Part shown: positions 35,151 through 39,536 of the stretch, in pieces
Layout of the letters: each line of letters begins with the position of its first letter
How positions within the stretch are numbered: position 1 is the first letter of the stretch
Assembly: GCA_017478025.1 (NCBI GenBank)
Contig: JAFVGZ010000002.1
Span: forward strand, 1-39,536
Reading direction: 5' to 3'
DNA length: 39,536 nt
From: Prevotella sp.
GTDB lineage: Bacteria; Bacteroidota; Bacteroidia; Bacteroidales; Bacteroidaceae
Program-made: the position numbers and the translations under genes
Notes under the pieces: generated by a model
What the model was told of the DNA's origin: nothing
Seen by the model: the letters and a program-made list of their open reading frames with translations, nothing else
Databases searched by the model: none

Positions 35151-35195
35151 AAAGACACCGGTACCGCATCACAAGCAGTATCGGTGTCTTTATTT
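35151..35195 (+). terminator. Intrinsic terminator of serA
   Basis: AAAGACACCG (35151-35160) pairs with CGGTGTCTTT (35182-35191), extendable by three more pairs inside, followed by an AT-rich TATTTT tract. Confidence 0.85.
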
Positions 35196-35283
35196 TCTCA
35201 TCCCTCAATGTTCAAAGATGCGTTTAAGTTATGCAAAATGGAAAATCGCTTTTACATTTTCATGACGTAGCATCTTCGACGAA

Positions 35284-35388
35284 GTCAATGGTCAATTGTC
35301 AATCGTCAATCCTCAATGGTCAATTGTCAATCGTCAATGGTCAACGGGCAATTGTCAATTGTCAATGTTCAATGTTCAACGGTCAAAT
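35284..35388 (+). repeat. 15-copy heptamer array (GTCAATN)
   Basis: Fifteen consecutive 7-bp units of the form GTCAATN with few substitutions (CTCAATG, GTCAACG, GGCAATT, TTCAATG, final GTCAAAT) run without a break. The array feeds straight into the duplicated promoter cassette. Shorter TCAATG(G/C)TCAAT runs also occur next to the dispersed repeats at 35905 and 38583. Confidence 0.85.
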
Positions 35389-35528
35389 TTTGCATTTTGA
35401 ATTCTTAATTTTTAATTTCCTCCCCCTCCCCTCGCTCCGCAGAGAAATTATCATCGTTTTCTTTGTATATTCAGAATTTATTCTTAATTTTGCAGCGAGA
35501 AATAAATACGAATATAGTTATGACAGCA
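35386..35528 (+). promoter_or_regulatory. Duplicated promoter-and-start cassette, copy 1
   Basis: These 143 bp match 38603-38745 at 139 positions without gaps. They include a perfect promoter, TTTG at 35462-35465, 19-nt spacer, TAATTTTG at 35485-35492, and end with the first three codons ATG ACA GCA of the antitoxin-like pseudogene. Confidence 0.9.
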
Positions 35529-35822
35529 GTTGCAAGAAAATTATTGGAAACTCCAATGGCCCCTTATTCAAATTTGTTGCAGAGCATGAGTAGCGAAGAA
35601 AAAAAAATTGTCATCATGTTCTTGACAGAGTCCTTGTCAGAGTCATCAGATAAATCCAACGAATTCAGCCTGTCCAAAGAAGAGCGGAAGCGAGGTCTAA
35701 TGTCCCTTGCGGGTTGTTGGAAAGACAATCCTTAAGACGCCGCCAAAATGGAGTCTGCTATTAAGGATGCCCGTAAAAATGAATTTATGCGAGAAATAAA
35801 TTACAGACAGGTAAACAAGTAA
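35520..35822 (+). pseudogene. Antitoxin-like gene interrupted by a nonsense codon and fused to a serA tail
   Basis: The frame starts at ATG 35520 and runs 71 codons (MTAVARKLLETPMAPYSNLL to AGCWKDNP) to a TAA at 35733-35735. Without that codon it stays open for 28 more residues (DAAKMESAIKDARKNEF..) to TAA 35820-35822, and GAA-to-TAA is the simplest explanation because DNPEDA is what I would expect in this antitoxin-like family. The last codons (QVNK) are copied from the serA 3' end, so the true C-terminus is replaced. No toxin gene follows. I read it as the remnant of a type II antitoxin; a functional 71-aa product is not excluded. Confidence 0.7.
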
Positions 35823-35907
35823 ATCTCAATCCCTTATACCCTACGACAAAGACACCGGTACCGCATCACAAGCAGTATCGGTGTCTTTTTTTACTCATCC
35901 CTCAATG
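35808..35907 (+). repeat. Duplicate of the serA 3' end and terminator
   Basis: 100 bp identical to 35111-35210 at 98 positions, offset 697 bp. It carries the last codons of serA (QVNK, stop) and a second intact terminator hairpin (35848-35857 / 35879-35888 followed by T7). Confidence 0.9.
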
Positions 35908-35924
35908 GTCAATGCTCTATCGTC

Positions 35925-35970
35925 CGCTCGGCCCTATGGGACGCTTGCGTAGTATAACGGAGCAAGAATG
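35925..35970 (+). repeat. Dispersed hairpin repeat, copy C
   Basis: Reads CGCTCGGCCC..GACGCTTGCGTAG..CGGAGCAAGAATG, matching copies D and E over most of about 45 bp, and is followed by the same TTCAATGCTCAAT flank as copy E. A 133-codon frame covering this stretch is fortuitous. Confidence 0.75.
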
Positions 35971-36018
35971 TTCAATGCTCAATCGTCAGTCGCATCTTGC
36001 CGTCAGCAGCACGAAGTT

Positions 36019-36060
36019 TCAACTGGTTACAATTTGTAACCGTTTCATTTCCTTCTTCAT
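36019..36060 (-). pseudogene. Truncated 13-codon reading frame behind an intact promoter
   Basis: On the minus strand ATG at 36058-36060 opens MKKEMKRLQIVTS and stops at 36019-36021, just before the dispersed repeat. The start resembles a signal-peptide N-region that has lost its gene body. A good promoter precedes it (36091-36122). It is probably the beginning of a gene cut off by recombination; a leader peptide is the alternative. Confidence 0.4.
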
Positions 36061-36090
36061 AGTTATATTCTTATTTAGTTATTCTTTCGG

Positions 36091-36122
36091 CAAAATTACA
36101 AATAAAAATCCTTATCACCAAA
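36091..36122 (-). promoter_or_regulatory. Minus-strand promoter
   Basis: On the minus strand TTTG (complement of 36119-36122), a 20-nt spacer and TAATTTTG (complement of 36091-36098). It drives the truncated frame at 36019-36060. Confidence 0.65.
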
Positions 36123-36130
36123 AAACAAGC

Positions 36131-36155
36131 AAAAAAAAACCACTCGCGAAGAGTG
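36131..36155 (-). terminator. Intrinsic terminator, minus strand
   Basis: CACTC (36141-36145) and GAGTG (36151-36155) form a 5-bp stem with a 5-nt loop, followed on the minus strand by nine T residues (complement of 36131-36139). It is well placed to end the lipoprotein/MSL-like operon. Confidence 0.6.
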
Positions 36156-36200
36156 AGCCCTATCATGCCAGGAACCCCGTCCCCTGTGGCATCAGCAAAA

Positions 36201-36226
36201 GGGTGGGGACAAATTGTCACCCCCCC
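36201..36226. other. Hairpin in the spacer 36156-36299
   Basis: GTGGGGACAA and TTGTCACCCCCC form an imperfect stem around a one-base centre. The spacer 36156-36299 otherwise shows no supported gene. A plus-strand frame here ends in TWIEFGYSASKWIRVP at 36313, which I cannot assign. Confidence 0.4.
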
Positions 36227-36299
36227 TTCGATACCAACGCCTGGAGGCAAGCAACGGGTGATACTTGGATAGAGTTTGGCTATAGTGCTTCAAAGTGGA

Positions 36300-36500
36300 T
36301 CAGAGTCCCTTGATCATTGGGAAGCCGCAGGTCAGAATGTCGCCACCCTTGCGATGCTTTGGCAACACACGGTAGTCTGTGGCGCGAGCCAAAGCGAAAG
36401 CCCCATTGCCGTAGGCATGATAGAACATACCCACGGCCATGAGGTAAAACGCGGTTTGACCATTGCTTTCCTGCTGCTGCAGGATTTCCTTTTCCGTCAT
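36300..36500 (-). CDS. Truncated DGR-associated MutS-like (MSL) protein
   Basis: A 66-residue frame beginning MTEKEILQQQESNGQTAFYL, with MAVGMFYHAYGNGAFALARA and YRVLPKHRKGGDILTCGFP. This matches my memory of the N-terminal half of small proteins resembling MutS domain I that sit beside reverse transcriptases in Bacteroidetes diversity-generating retroelements. Those proteins are about twice as long and end in an EAMNFL-like helix; here the frame leaves the family after GFPM and stops within five codons, so I consider it truncated. It lies 93 bp after the lipoprotein gene, separated by two hairpins. No reverse transcriptase follows. Confidence 0.65.
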   Translation of the reverse strand: MTEKEILQQQESNGQTAFYLMAVGMFYHAYGNGAFALARATDYRVLPKHRKGGDILTCGFPMIKGL

Positions 36501-36522
36501 AATGGCCTATTCTATTTTTTCG

Positions 36523-36562
36523 ACCGCCTTACGGCGGTATCTACAAGCCGCTAATGCGGCTT
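36523..36562 (-). other. Two tandem perfect hairpins between the variable region and the MSL-like gene
   Basis: ACCGCC/GGCGGT (36523-36528, 36533-36538) and AAGCCGC/GCGGCTT (36545-36551, 36556-36562) each close a 4-nt loop. DGR targets are known to carry a hairpin or cruciform with a 7-10-bp stem and 4-nt loop just after the variable region; one of these has the right stem length, but the loops (GTAA and ATTA on the coding strand) do not fit the reported GRNA consensus. Confidence 0.65.
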
Positions 36563-36593
36563 TAATAGATAAATTGGTAAATCGATAAATAGG

Positions 36594-37916
36594 TTAAAAA
36601 GCGAGGCAGGCACGAACCAGAGGAGCGCCGATGTTTTTAGGGACCTCTTCCCAATTGCCCCTGCCCGTGTTAAAGTTGAAAATGCTTACGTAGCCGGAGC
36701 CGCCCTCCGTACTAGACCAGTAGAAGTCCAACTTCAAGTTAGAACCGCCAACACTGGTGAAGCCGTCGCGAAGGTAGTTGTAGGCGCCTGCTGCAGTAAT
36801 CATATTATTCCACTGACCCTGGCTGGCCAGCAGCCATGTTGCACCGGTAACAGGAGTGGACGTGTTCTTGGTGGTGTTGCAGGCTGTCTTTGCATTATTC
36901 CAATCCATACCACTACTGCTTTCATCGGTCAGTGCCAGCGCCAGACCATGGTTGTAGGTGGCATGGCCCGTGGTACCTATATAGATTATCTTGGCCACGC
37001 GAGCCTTCGTGCAGGCAGCATCTGCACCATAGGCATGGATATGTCCGTCTGCACAAATAAGCTTGCCCTTGTCTGCAGACGTAGCTGCTGCTGCCATCGT
37101 GTAGGCCGCAGCCTGTGTCTTCGTCACGTTGTACACCTTGCCATCGAGTGTCTGGCTGGCACCGAATGAGATGGCGGCTTTACTGCCCATTTTCACGTTG
37201 GCACTGCTCAGCGTTGTGCCTTTGGCTACGGGCAGGACAAACTTGGCAACGACCTTTTCACTCTCAGTCGTCGTAGTAACGTAGGCAGTGCAGATGGCTG
37301 CGCTGTTGTTGCTGACTACAGCAGAGAGTTCGGTGCCAGTGGTGGTACCGTCCTCGAAGGTAATCACGAAGTTGAGGAAGGCGGTCTGCTGCGTCAGCGA
37401 GAACGACTTAGCGCTGTAAGTCGATGTGCCAGTCAGGTTGCTGTATTTCTGTACGGCATCGTTCACGCTGGAGCAGTAGGCTGACGAGGGATAGTTCACC
37501 GTTACGGCTCCGGTTGTCGCATTGATAGTTACCTCAGAGCCATCAGTCTGCTGTGCGCTCACCAGCGTGGCGGTCAGCGAAAGGTCGCTGGCAGGAGTGC
37601 CAGAGCCTGAATAGGTCAGGTCACCCGAGAAGGTGGCGCTGGCAGTACCCGTACCCGTCTGGATGTTGAGCACGCCCTTGATGTTGGTGCCAGTCACGTA
37701 GAGTTTGTCACCGGCAGCAAAATAGAGCGTCTTGTTGTCACTCTCAACGGTGGCGCGTGTTGAGGCACCGCTATTGACTGTTACAGTGTAGGGAATGGTC
37801 TTTGCCGCGTTCTGCTGTACGGGCGATTCGTTAGCGTTGTCATCGTTTGAACAGGCGGTCATCACGAGGGCGGCCGTCATCGACAGCGCAGCCCAAAGAA
37901 AGCTATTCTTTTTCAT
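36594..37916 (-). CDS. Fimbrillin-like lipoprotein with C-type-lectin-like C-terminus (DGR target type)
   Basis: A 440-residue surface lipoprotein: signal peptide with lipobox VMTAC and Cys22, followed by acidic SNDDN. Residues about 40-280 resemble the fimbrillin family (ATVESDNKTLYFAAGDKLYV and two beta domains). Residues about 285-440 have the C-type-lectin-like layout of Bacteroidetes DGR targets: GKLICADGHIHAYG, IIYIGTTGHATY, GLALAL, TWLLASQGQWNNM, YWSSTE and final VRACLAF. Such domains present a variable binding surface. It is the second gene of an operon with a 43-aa peptide gene 27 bp upstream and the MSL-like fragment downstream. An ordinary non-diversified CLec lipoprotein is the alternative. 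Confidence 0.8.
   Translation of the reverse strand: MKKNSFLWAALSMTAALVMTACSNDDNANESPVQQNAAKTIPYTVTVNSGASTRATVESDNKTLYFAAGDKLYVTGTNIKGVLNIQTGTGTASATFSGDLTYSGSGTPASDLSLTATLVSAQQTDGSEVTINATTGAVTVNYPSSAYCSSVNDAVQKYSNLTGTSTYSAKSFSLTQQTAFLNFVITFEDGTTTGTELSAVVSNNSAAICTAYVTTTTESEKVVAKFVLPVAKGTTLSSANVKMGSKAAISFGASQTLDGKVYNVTKTQAAAYTMAAAATSADKGKLICADGHIHAYGADAACTKARVAKIIYIGTTGHATYNHGLALALTDESSSGMDWNNAKTACNTTKNTSTPVTGATWLLASQGQWNNMITAAGAYNYLRDGFTSVGGSNLKLDFYWSSTEGGSGYVSIFNFNTGRGNWEEVPKNIGAPLVRACLAF
36597..36722 (-). other. Candidate DGR variable region (VR)
   Basis: The last 42 codons of the lipoprotein gene, from YWSSTE to the conserved-type end VRACLAF. Between them many codons are NNC (GGC, GGC, TCC, GGC, TAC, AGC, TTC, AAC, GGC, GTC, ATC), as expected if AAC codons of a template had A positions randomised. 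The end GTTCGTGCCTGCCTCGC is GC-rich, like an initiation-of-mutagenic-homing site. No template repeat was found in the window. Confidence 0.6.
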
Positions 37917-37943
37917 TGTCGTTTCTGTTTAAAGGGTTCATTA

Positions 37944-38075
37944 CTAAAGGTCTTCAGGATCGCCCATTGGGTTGAGGTTTCCATCACCATTACTACCTGC
38001 CAGCAGCTGCGGCTGTTGTTTCAACTCGAAGACCTGCATCGAGGGCTTCTCATACTCTCTTTTCTTTGTTGTCAT
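37944..38075 (-). CDS. 43-residue peptide with LLAGS motif
   Basis: An ATG at 38073-38075 opens a 43-codon frame, MTTKKREYEKPSMQVFELKQ then QPQLLAGSNGDGNLNPMGDP and a short acidic end, stop at 37944-37946. The pattern of aromatic-x-KPxMxVxEL, a Gln-rich stretch, LLAGS and a Gly/Asp/Asn-rich tail recurs, as I recall, in short Bacteroidales proteins encoded near fimbrillin-type lipoproteins; their role is unknown. There is no signal peptide. It is the first gene behind the promoter at 38156-38186 and lies 27 bp before the lipoprotein gene. Confidence 0.7.
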   Translation of the reverse strand: MTTKKREYEKPSMQVFELKQQPQLLAGSNGDGNLNPMGDPEDL

Positions 38076-38155
38076 GTATTTATGTTTGTGAGTTAAATAG
38101 ATTGTTCTAAACATCGTCTAAATTATTCTAAACGTCGTCAAGTCCGTTTCGGCTG

Positions 38156-38186
38156 CAAAGGTAATACATCCGCCGTTAATTTCAAA
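38156..38186 (-). promoter_or_regulatory. Promoter of the LLAGS peptide-lipoprotein operon
   Basis: On the minus strand TTTG (complement of 38183-38186), 19-nt spacer, TACCTTTG (complement of 38156-38163). The 80-nt leader contains a 14-bp direct repeat TTCTAAACRTCGTC at 38105-38118 and 38126-38139 (plus-strand sense). Confidence 0.85.
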
Positions 38187-38243
38187 AAAAAAAACGAAGA
38201 AAAGTTAAAAGGTGACGAAATCATTAGCGCAACTACCTTTTGA

Positions 38244-38270
38244 TGAAACAGGTGACAGGTTCCTGTTTCA
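38244..38270. other. Perfect 9-bp hairpin
   Basis: TGAAACAGG (38244-38252) and CCTGTTTCA (38262-38270) with a 9-nt loop. It lies between the smalltalk terminator and the operon promoter; the word GAAACAGG recurs in the terminator next to it. Confidence 0.6.
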
Positions 38271-38276
38271 CATACT

Positions 38277-38317
38277 AAAAAAATCCCCGAAACAGGGTGG
38301 TTAATCCTATTTCGGGG
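38277..38317 (-). terminator. Terminator of the smalltalk-like gene
   Basis: CCCCGAAACAGG (38285-38296) and CCTATTTCGGGG (38306-38317) pair over 12 positions with one mismatch; on the minus strand seven T residues follow (complement of 38277-38283). Confidence 0.85.
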
Positions 38318-38323
38318 TGTTGC

Positions 38324-38419
38324 CTACACATTAAATCCGAGGGTAGTGAGTACCGCTGTGACAGTCGTGAGGATTAGATTTATCCACACCGACCACTTGT
38401 TCTTTGTGTTGTCAGTCAT
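38324..38419 (-). CDS. Smalltalk-like mini-protein (31 aa)
   Basis: ATG at 38417-38419 opens a 31-codon frame, MTDNTKNKWSVWINLILTTV then TAVLTTLGFNV, stop at 38324-38326. A short polar N-terminus, a Trp and one hydrophobic helix ending TTLG match my recollection of the smalltalk family of about 32-residue Bacteroidales proteins of unknown role. An unusually strong Shine-Dalgarno (GGAGG, complement of 38425-38429) lies 5 nt upstream, rare in this phylum. A terminator follows 7 bp later. The amidase and HU-like genes that often accompany the family are absent; dispersed repeat D lies directly upstream. Confidence 0.65.
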   Translation of the reverse strand: MTDNTKNKWSVWINLILTTVTAVLTTLGFNV

Positions 38420-38447
38420 GTTTTCCTCCTTTCATGATTCAATTCTT

Positions 38448-38487
38448 CGCTCGGCACTTTGTGACGCTTGCGTAGCAGAGCGGAGCA
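38448..38487 (+). repeat. Dispersed hairpin repeat, copy D
   Basis: A 40-bp copy identical to copy E. Terminal CGCTC and GAGCG can pair around an inner ACG-CTTG-CGT hairpin. Confidence 0.85.
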
Positions 38488-38493
38488 TTTAGA

Positions 38494-38510
38494 GCCCCTT
38501 AATAAGGGGC
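38494..38510. other. Small perfect hairpin between repeats D and E
   Basis: GCCCCTT and AAGGGGC form a perfect 7-bp stem with a 3-nt AAT loop. Confidence 0.6.
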
Positions 38511-38539
38511 GGCTATAATGCAGGGATTTTTACCGTTAT

Positions 38540-38579
38540 CGCTCGGCACTTTGTGACGCTTGCGTAGCAGAGCGGAGCA
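38540..38579 (+). repeat. Dispersed hairpin repeat, copy E
   Basis: Forty bases identical to 38448-38487, then AGAATGGTCAATGCTCAAT, the same flank as copy C, leading into promoter cassette copy 2. Confidence 0.85.
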
Positions 38580-38602
38580 AGAATGGTCAATGCTCAATCC
38601 AT

Positions 38603-38745
38603 AATTTTGCATTTTGAATTTTTAATTTTTAATTTCCTCCCCCTCCCCTCGCTCCGCAGAGAAATTATCGTCGTTTTCTTTGTTTATTCAGAATTTATTC
38701 TTAATTTTGCAGCGTGAAATAAATACGAATATAGTTATGACAGCA
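38603..38745 (+). promoter_or_regulatory. Duplicated promoter-and-start cassette, copy 2
   Basis: Matches 35386-35528 at 139 of 143 positions with no gaps. TTTG at 38679-38682, 19-nt spacer and TAATTTTG at 38702-38709 form the promoter; the homology ends after ATG ACA GCA of the antitoxin gene. Confidence 0.9.
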
Positions 38746-38994
38746 TTACAATTAAACGCACAGATTTGGCGAGACATGAGCATCTTGGCTGACAGCGAAC
38801 CCATGATGAAGCGAGTGGCAAAATACTTGCATAATTTGGTCGCAGAAAAAGAAGACTCAACTCTGATGACGAAAGAGGAATTCTTCGCCAAAATTGAGCG
38901 TGCCGAACAGCAGATAGCCAGAGGTGAAGGAATGGAAATGCGTCCAGACGAAGATTTGACAATGTTTTTGAAGAGAAACGGATACAATGTATAG
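38737..38994 (+). CDS. Type II antitoxin of a YoeB-type module
   Basis: An 85-residue protein, helical and acidic, with a C-terminal half (MTKEEFFAKIERAEQQIARG and a RPDEDLTMFLKRNGY tail) that should wrap the toxin. I see no clear Phd/YefM N-terminal fold, so the family is assigned by context. ATG 38737 is chosen because it lies just after the promoter and is shared with the other cassette; a longer frame from 38680 would start inside the promoter. The stop overlaps the toxin start by 8 bp, the usual antitoxin-first arrangement, and the complex probably represses its own promoter. Confidence 0.85.
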   Translation: MTALQLNAQIWRDMSILADSEPMMKRVAKYLHNLVAEKEDSTLMTKEEFFAKIERAEQQIARGEGMEMRPDEDLTMFLKRNGYNV

Positions 38995-39259
38995 AGTCAT
39001 CATCACACCTGAAGCTGCCTCTGATTTGGAACGACTTGCTTATAGTGAGCCAAAGGCGTTTGCCAAAGCCAGCCTCTTTATCGGAGAGTTGCGAGAGCAT
39101 CCAAAGACTGGGACGGGCCATCCTGAACCTCTTAAAGGTAAGCCTGAAGGAAGATGGAGCCGCAAAATCACCAAGAAACATCGTATGGTTTATCGCATCT
39201 TCGAAACAGAGGTTTACGTTGACGTACTCTCGTCTTATGGGCATTACGATGACAAATAA
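38987..39259 (+). CDS. Txe/YoeB family toxin, ribosome-dependent mRNA interferase
   Basis: A 90-residue RelE-superfamily toxin. By comparison with E. coli YoeB, the catalytic residues map to E47 in HPEPLKG, R66 in KKHRMVYR and H86-Y87 in the C-terminal YGHYDD. The GRWSRKI segment (55-61) is also typical. Such toxins cut mRNA in the ribosomal A site and are neutralised by the co-encoded antitoxin. It overlaps the antitoxin gene by 8 bp. All key residues are present, so the toxin looks active. Confidence 0.92.
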   Translation: MYRVIITPEAASDLERLAYSEPKAFAKASLFIGELREHPKTGTGHPEPLKGKPEGRWSRKITKKHRMVYRIFETEVYVDVLSSYGHYDDK

Positions 39260-39286
39260 GTAGTCTCGTGATATAACTTCAGCTAT

Positions 39287-39400
39287 CTACTTGACTGACT
39301 CCCTCATTTGTTCTATAAGATCATCAGAAGATACAAGCGTAAACACATGATTACATATCCCGACAGAAAGAGTCTTGCGTCCTTCTGAAGCATTTACCTC
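39287..39400 (-). pseudogene. Possible C-terminal gene fragment
   Basis: On the minus strand a 37-residue open stretch ends LVSSDDLIEQMRESVK at 39287 but is closed by an in-frame TAA at 39401-39403 and has no start codon. The composition looks protein-like, but I do not recognise it. It may be the end of a lost gene or chance. Confidence 0.25.
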
Positions 39401-39401
39401 T

Positions 39402-39536
39402 TACCTTTGCATCCGATTATAGAGATTGTTCCATTTTCATGAAATAATTCTTGCAGATGGATGCAATACGGTTTAAGTTTTGTAGCTTTGCTAGAGATTT
39501 ATGCCGTTGAGGGTGAGAAGACACTTACCTAGATAA
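39402..39536 (+). other. Terminal spacer with two promoter-like -7 elements
   Basis: TACCTTTG at 39402-39409 and TAGCTTTG at 39483-39490 match TAnnTTTG, but neither has a convincing TTTG about 20 nt upstream. No gene is visible before the window ends; a plus-strand gene may begin just outside. Confidence 0.35.

Noticed and set aside
35284-35388. CRISPR-like periodic repeats
   Set aside because: The period is 7 bp with no unique spacers and no cas genes; it is a simple tandem array.
35111-35907. Insertion sequence between the two serA tails
   Set aside because: No transposase, no terminal inverted repeats and no short target duplication; only the 100-bp direct repeats are seen.
35912-36313. 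133-codon plus-strand frame as a gene
   Set aside because: It begins in a dispersed repeat and crosses a promoter and a terminator of the opposite strand; only its last residues look protein-like, and I cannot assign them.
36101-39536. DGR template repeat or reverse transcriptase in the window
   Set aside because: I looked on both strands for a second copy of the VR end (AAAAAGCGAGGC and its complement) and for an RT with a YxDD motif; neither is present.

Overview
The window looks like a chromosomal segment of a Bacteroidales bacterium, most probably Prevotellaceae (Prevotella/Segatella-like). The evidence is the recurrent Bacteroidetes promoter (TTTG, 19-21 nt, TAnnTTTG) in front of many genes, a serine palmitoyltransferase gene, a DUF4494 gene, a short lineage-type SerA, a GH43 enzyme with a degenerate DLQGR-type C-terminal tail, a smalltalk-like mini-protein and a fimbrillin-like lipoprotein with a C-type-lectin end. 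I see no rRNA, tRNA, CRISPR array or transposase.

Layout. 1-4400 is a minus-strand housekeeping block: rpmA-rplU (L27, L21), tig (trigger factor), and a diacylglycerol/sphingoid-base kinase-like gene followed by a YigZ-family gene. 4400-11370 runs on the plus strand: a serine palmitoyltransferase divergent from the lipid kinase, a DUF4494-yggS pair, and a very long TamB-like gene. 11370-12040 is a gene-poor spacer with potential RNA structure. 12040-20780 carries a secreted GH43 glycosidase, lemA-htpX, then a tightly overlapping run of exonuclease, RlmI-like methyltransferase, tilS and a beta-helix lipoprotein. 20860-23880 holds HU, a 29-residue very basic mini-protein, RNase G/E and a Wza-like export lipoprotein. 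23890-35130 is metabolic: glmS-carA-carB, dapA-HD-menA, serC and serA.

35130-39536 is an accessory island of different character. It contains a 100-bp duplicate of the serA 3' end plus terminator, a 15-copy heptamer array, a 143-bp promoter-and-start-codon cassette present twice in front of unrelated antitoxin genes (one a nonsense-interrupted pseudogene, the other an intact antitoxin/YoeB-type toxin pair), several copies of a dispersed hairpin-like repeat, a smalltalk-like gene, and a minus-strand operon: 43-aa LLAGS peptide, fimbrillin-like lipoprotein, and a fragment of a gene that resembles the MutS-like (MSL) accessory of diversity-generating retroelements (DGRs).

The most interesting system is that operon. 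The lipoprotein ends in a C-type-lectin-like domain whose last 42 codons have the look of a DGR variable region, it is followed by two tandem perfect hairpins and then the MSL-like fragment, but no reverse transcriptase or template repeat is visible in the window. It is either a decayed DGR or a remote target diversified in trans. A second theme is the intergenic DNA: short tandem arrays directly abutting start codons, a GC-rich hairpin repeat that also appears in frame inside menA, and the dispersed hairpin element in both orientations.
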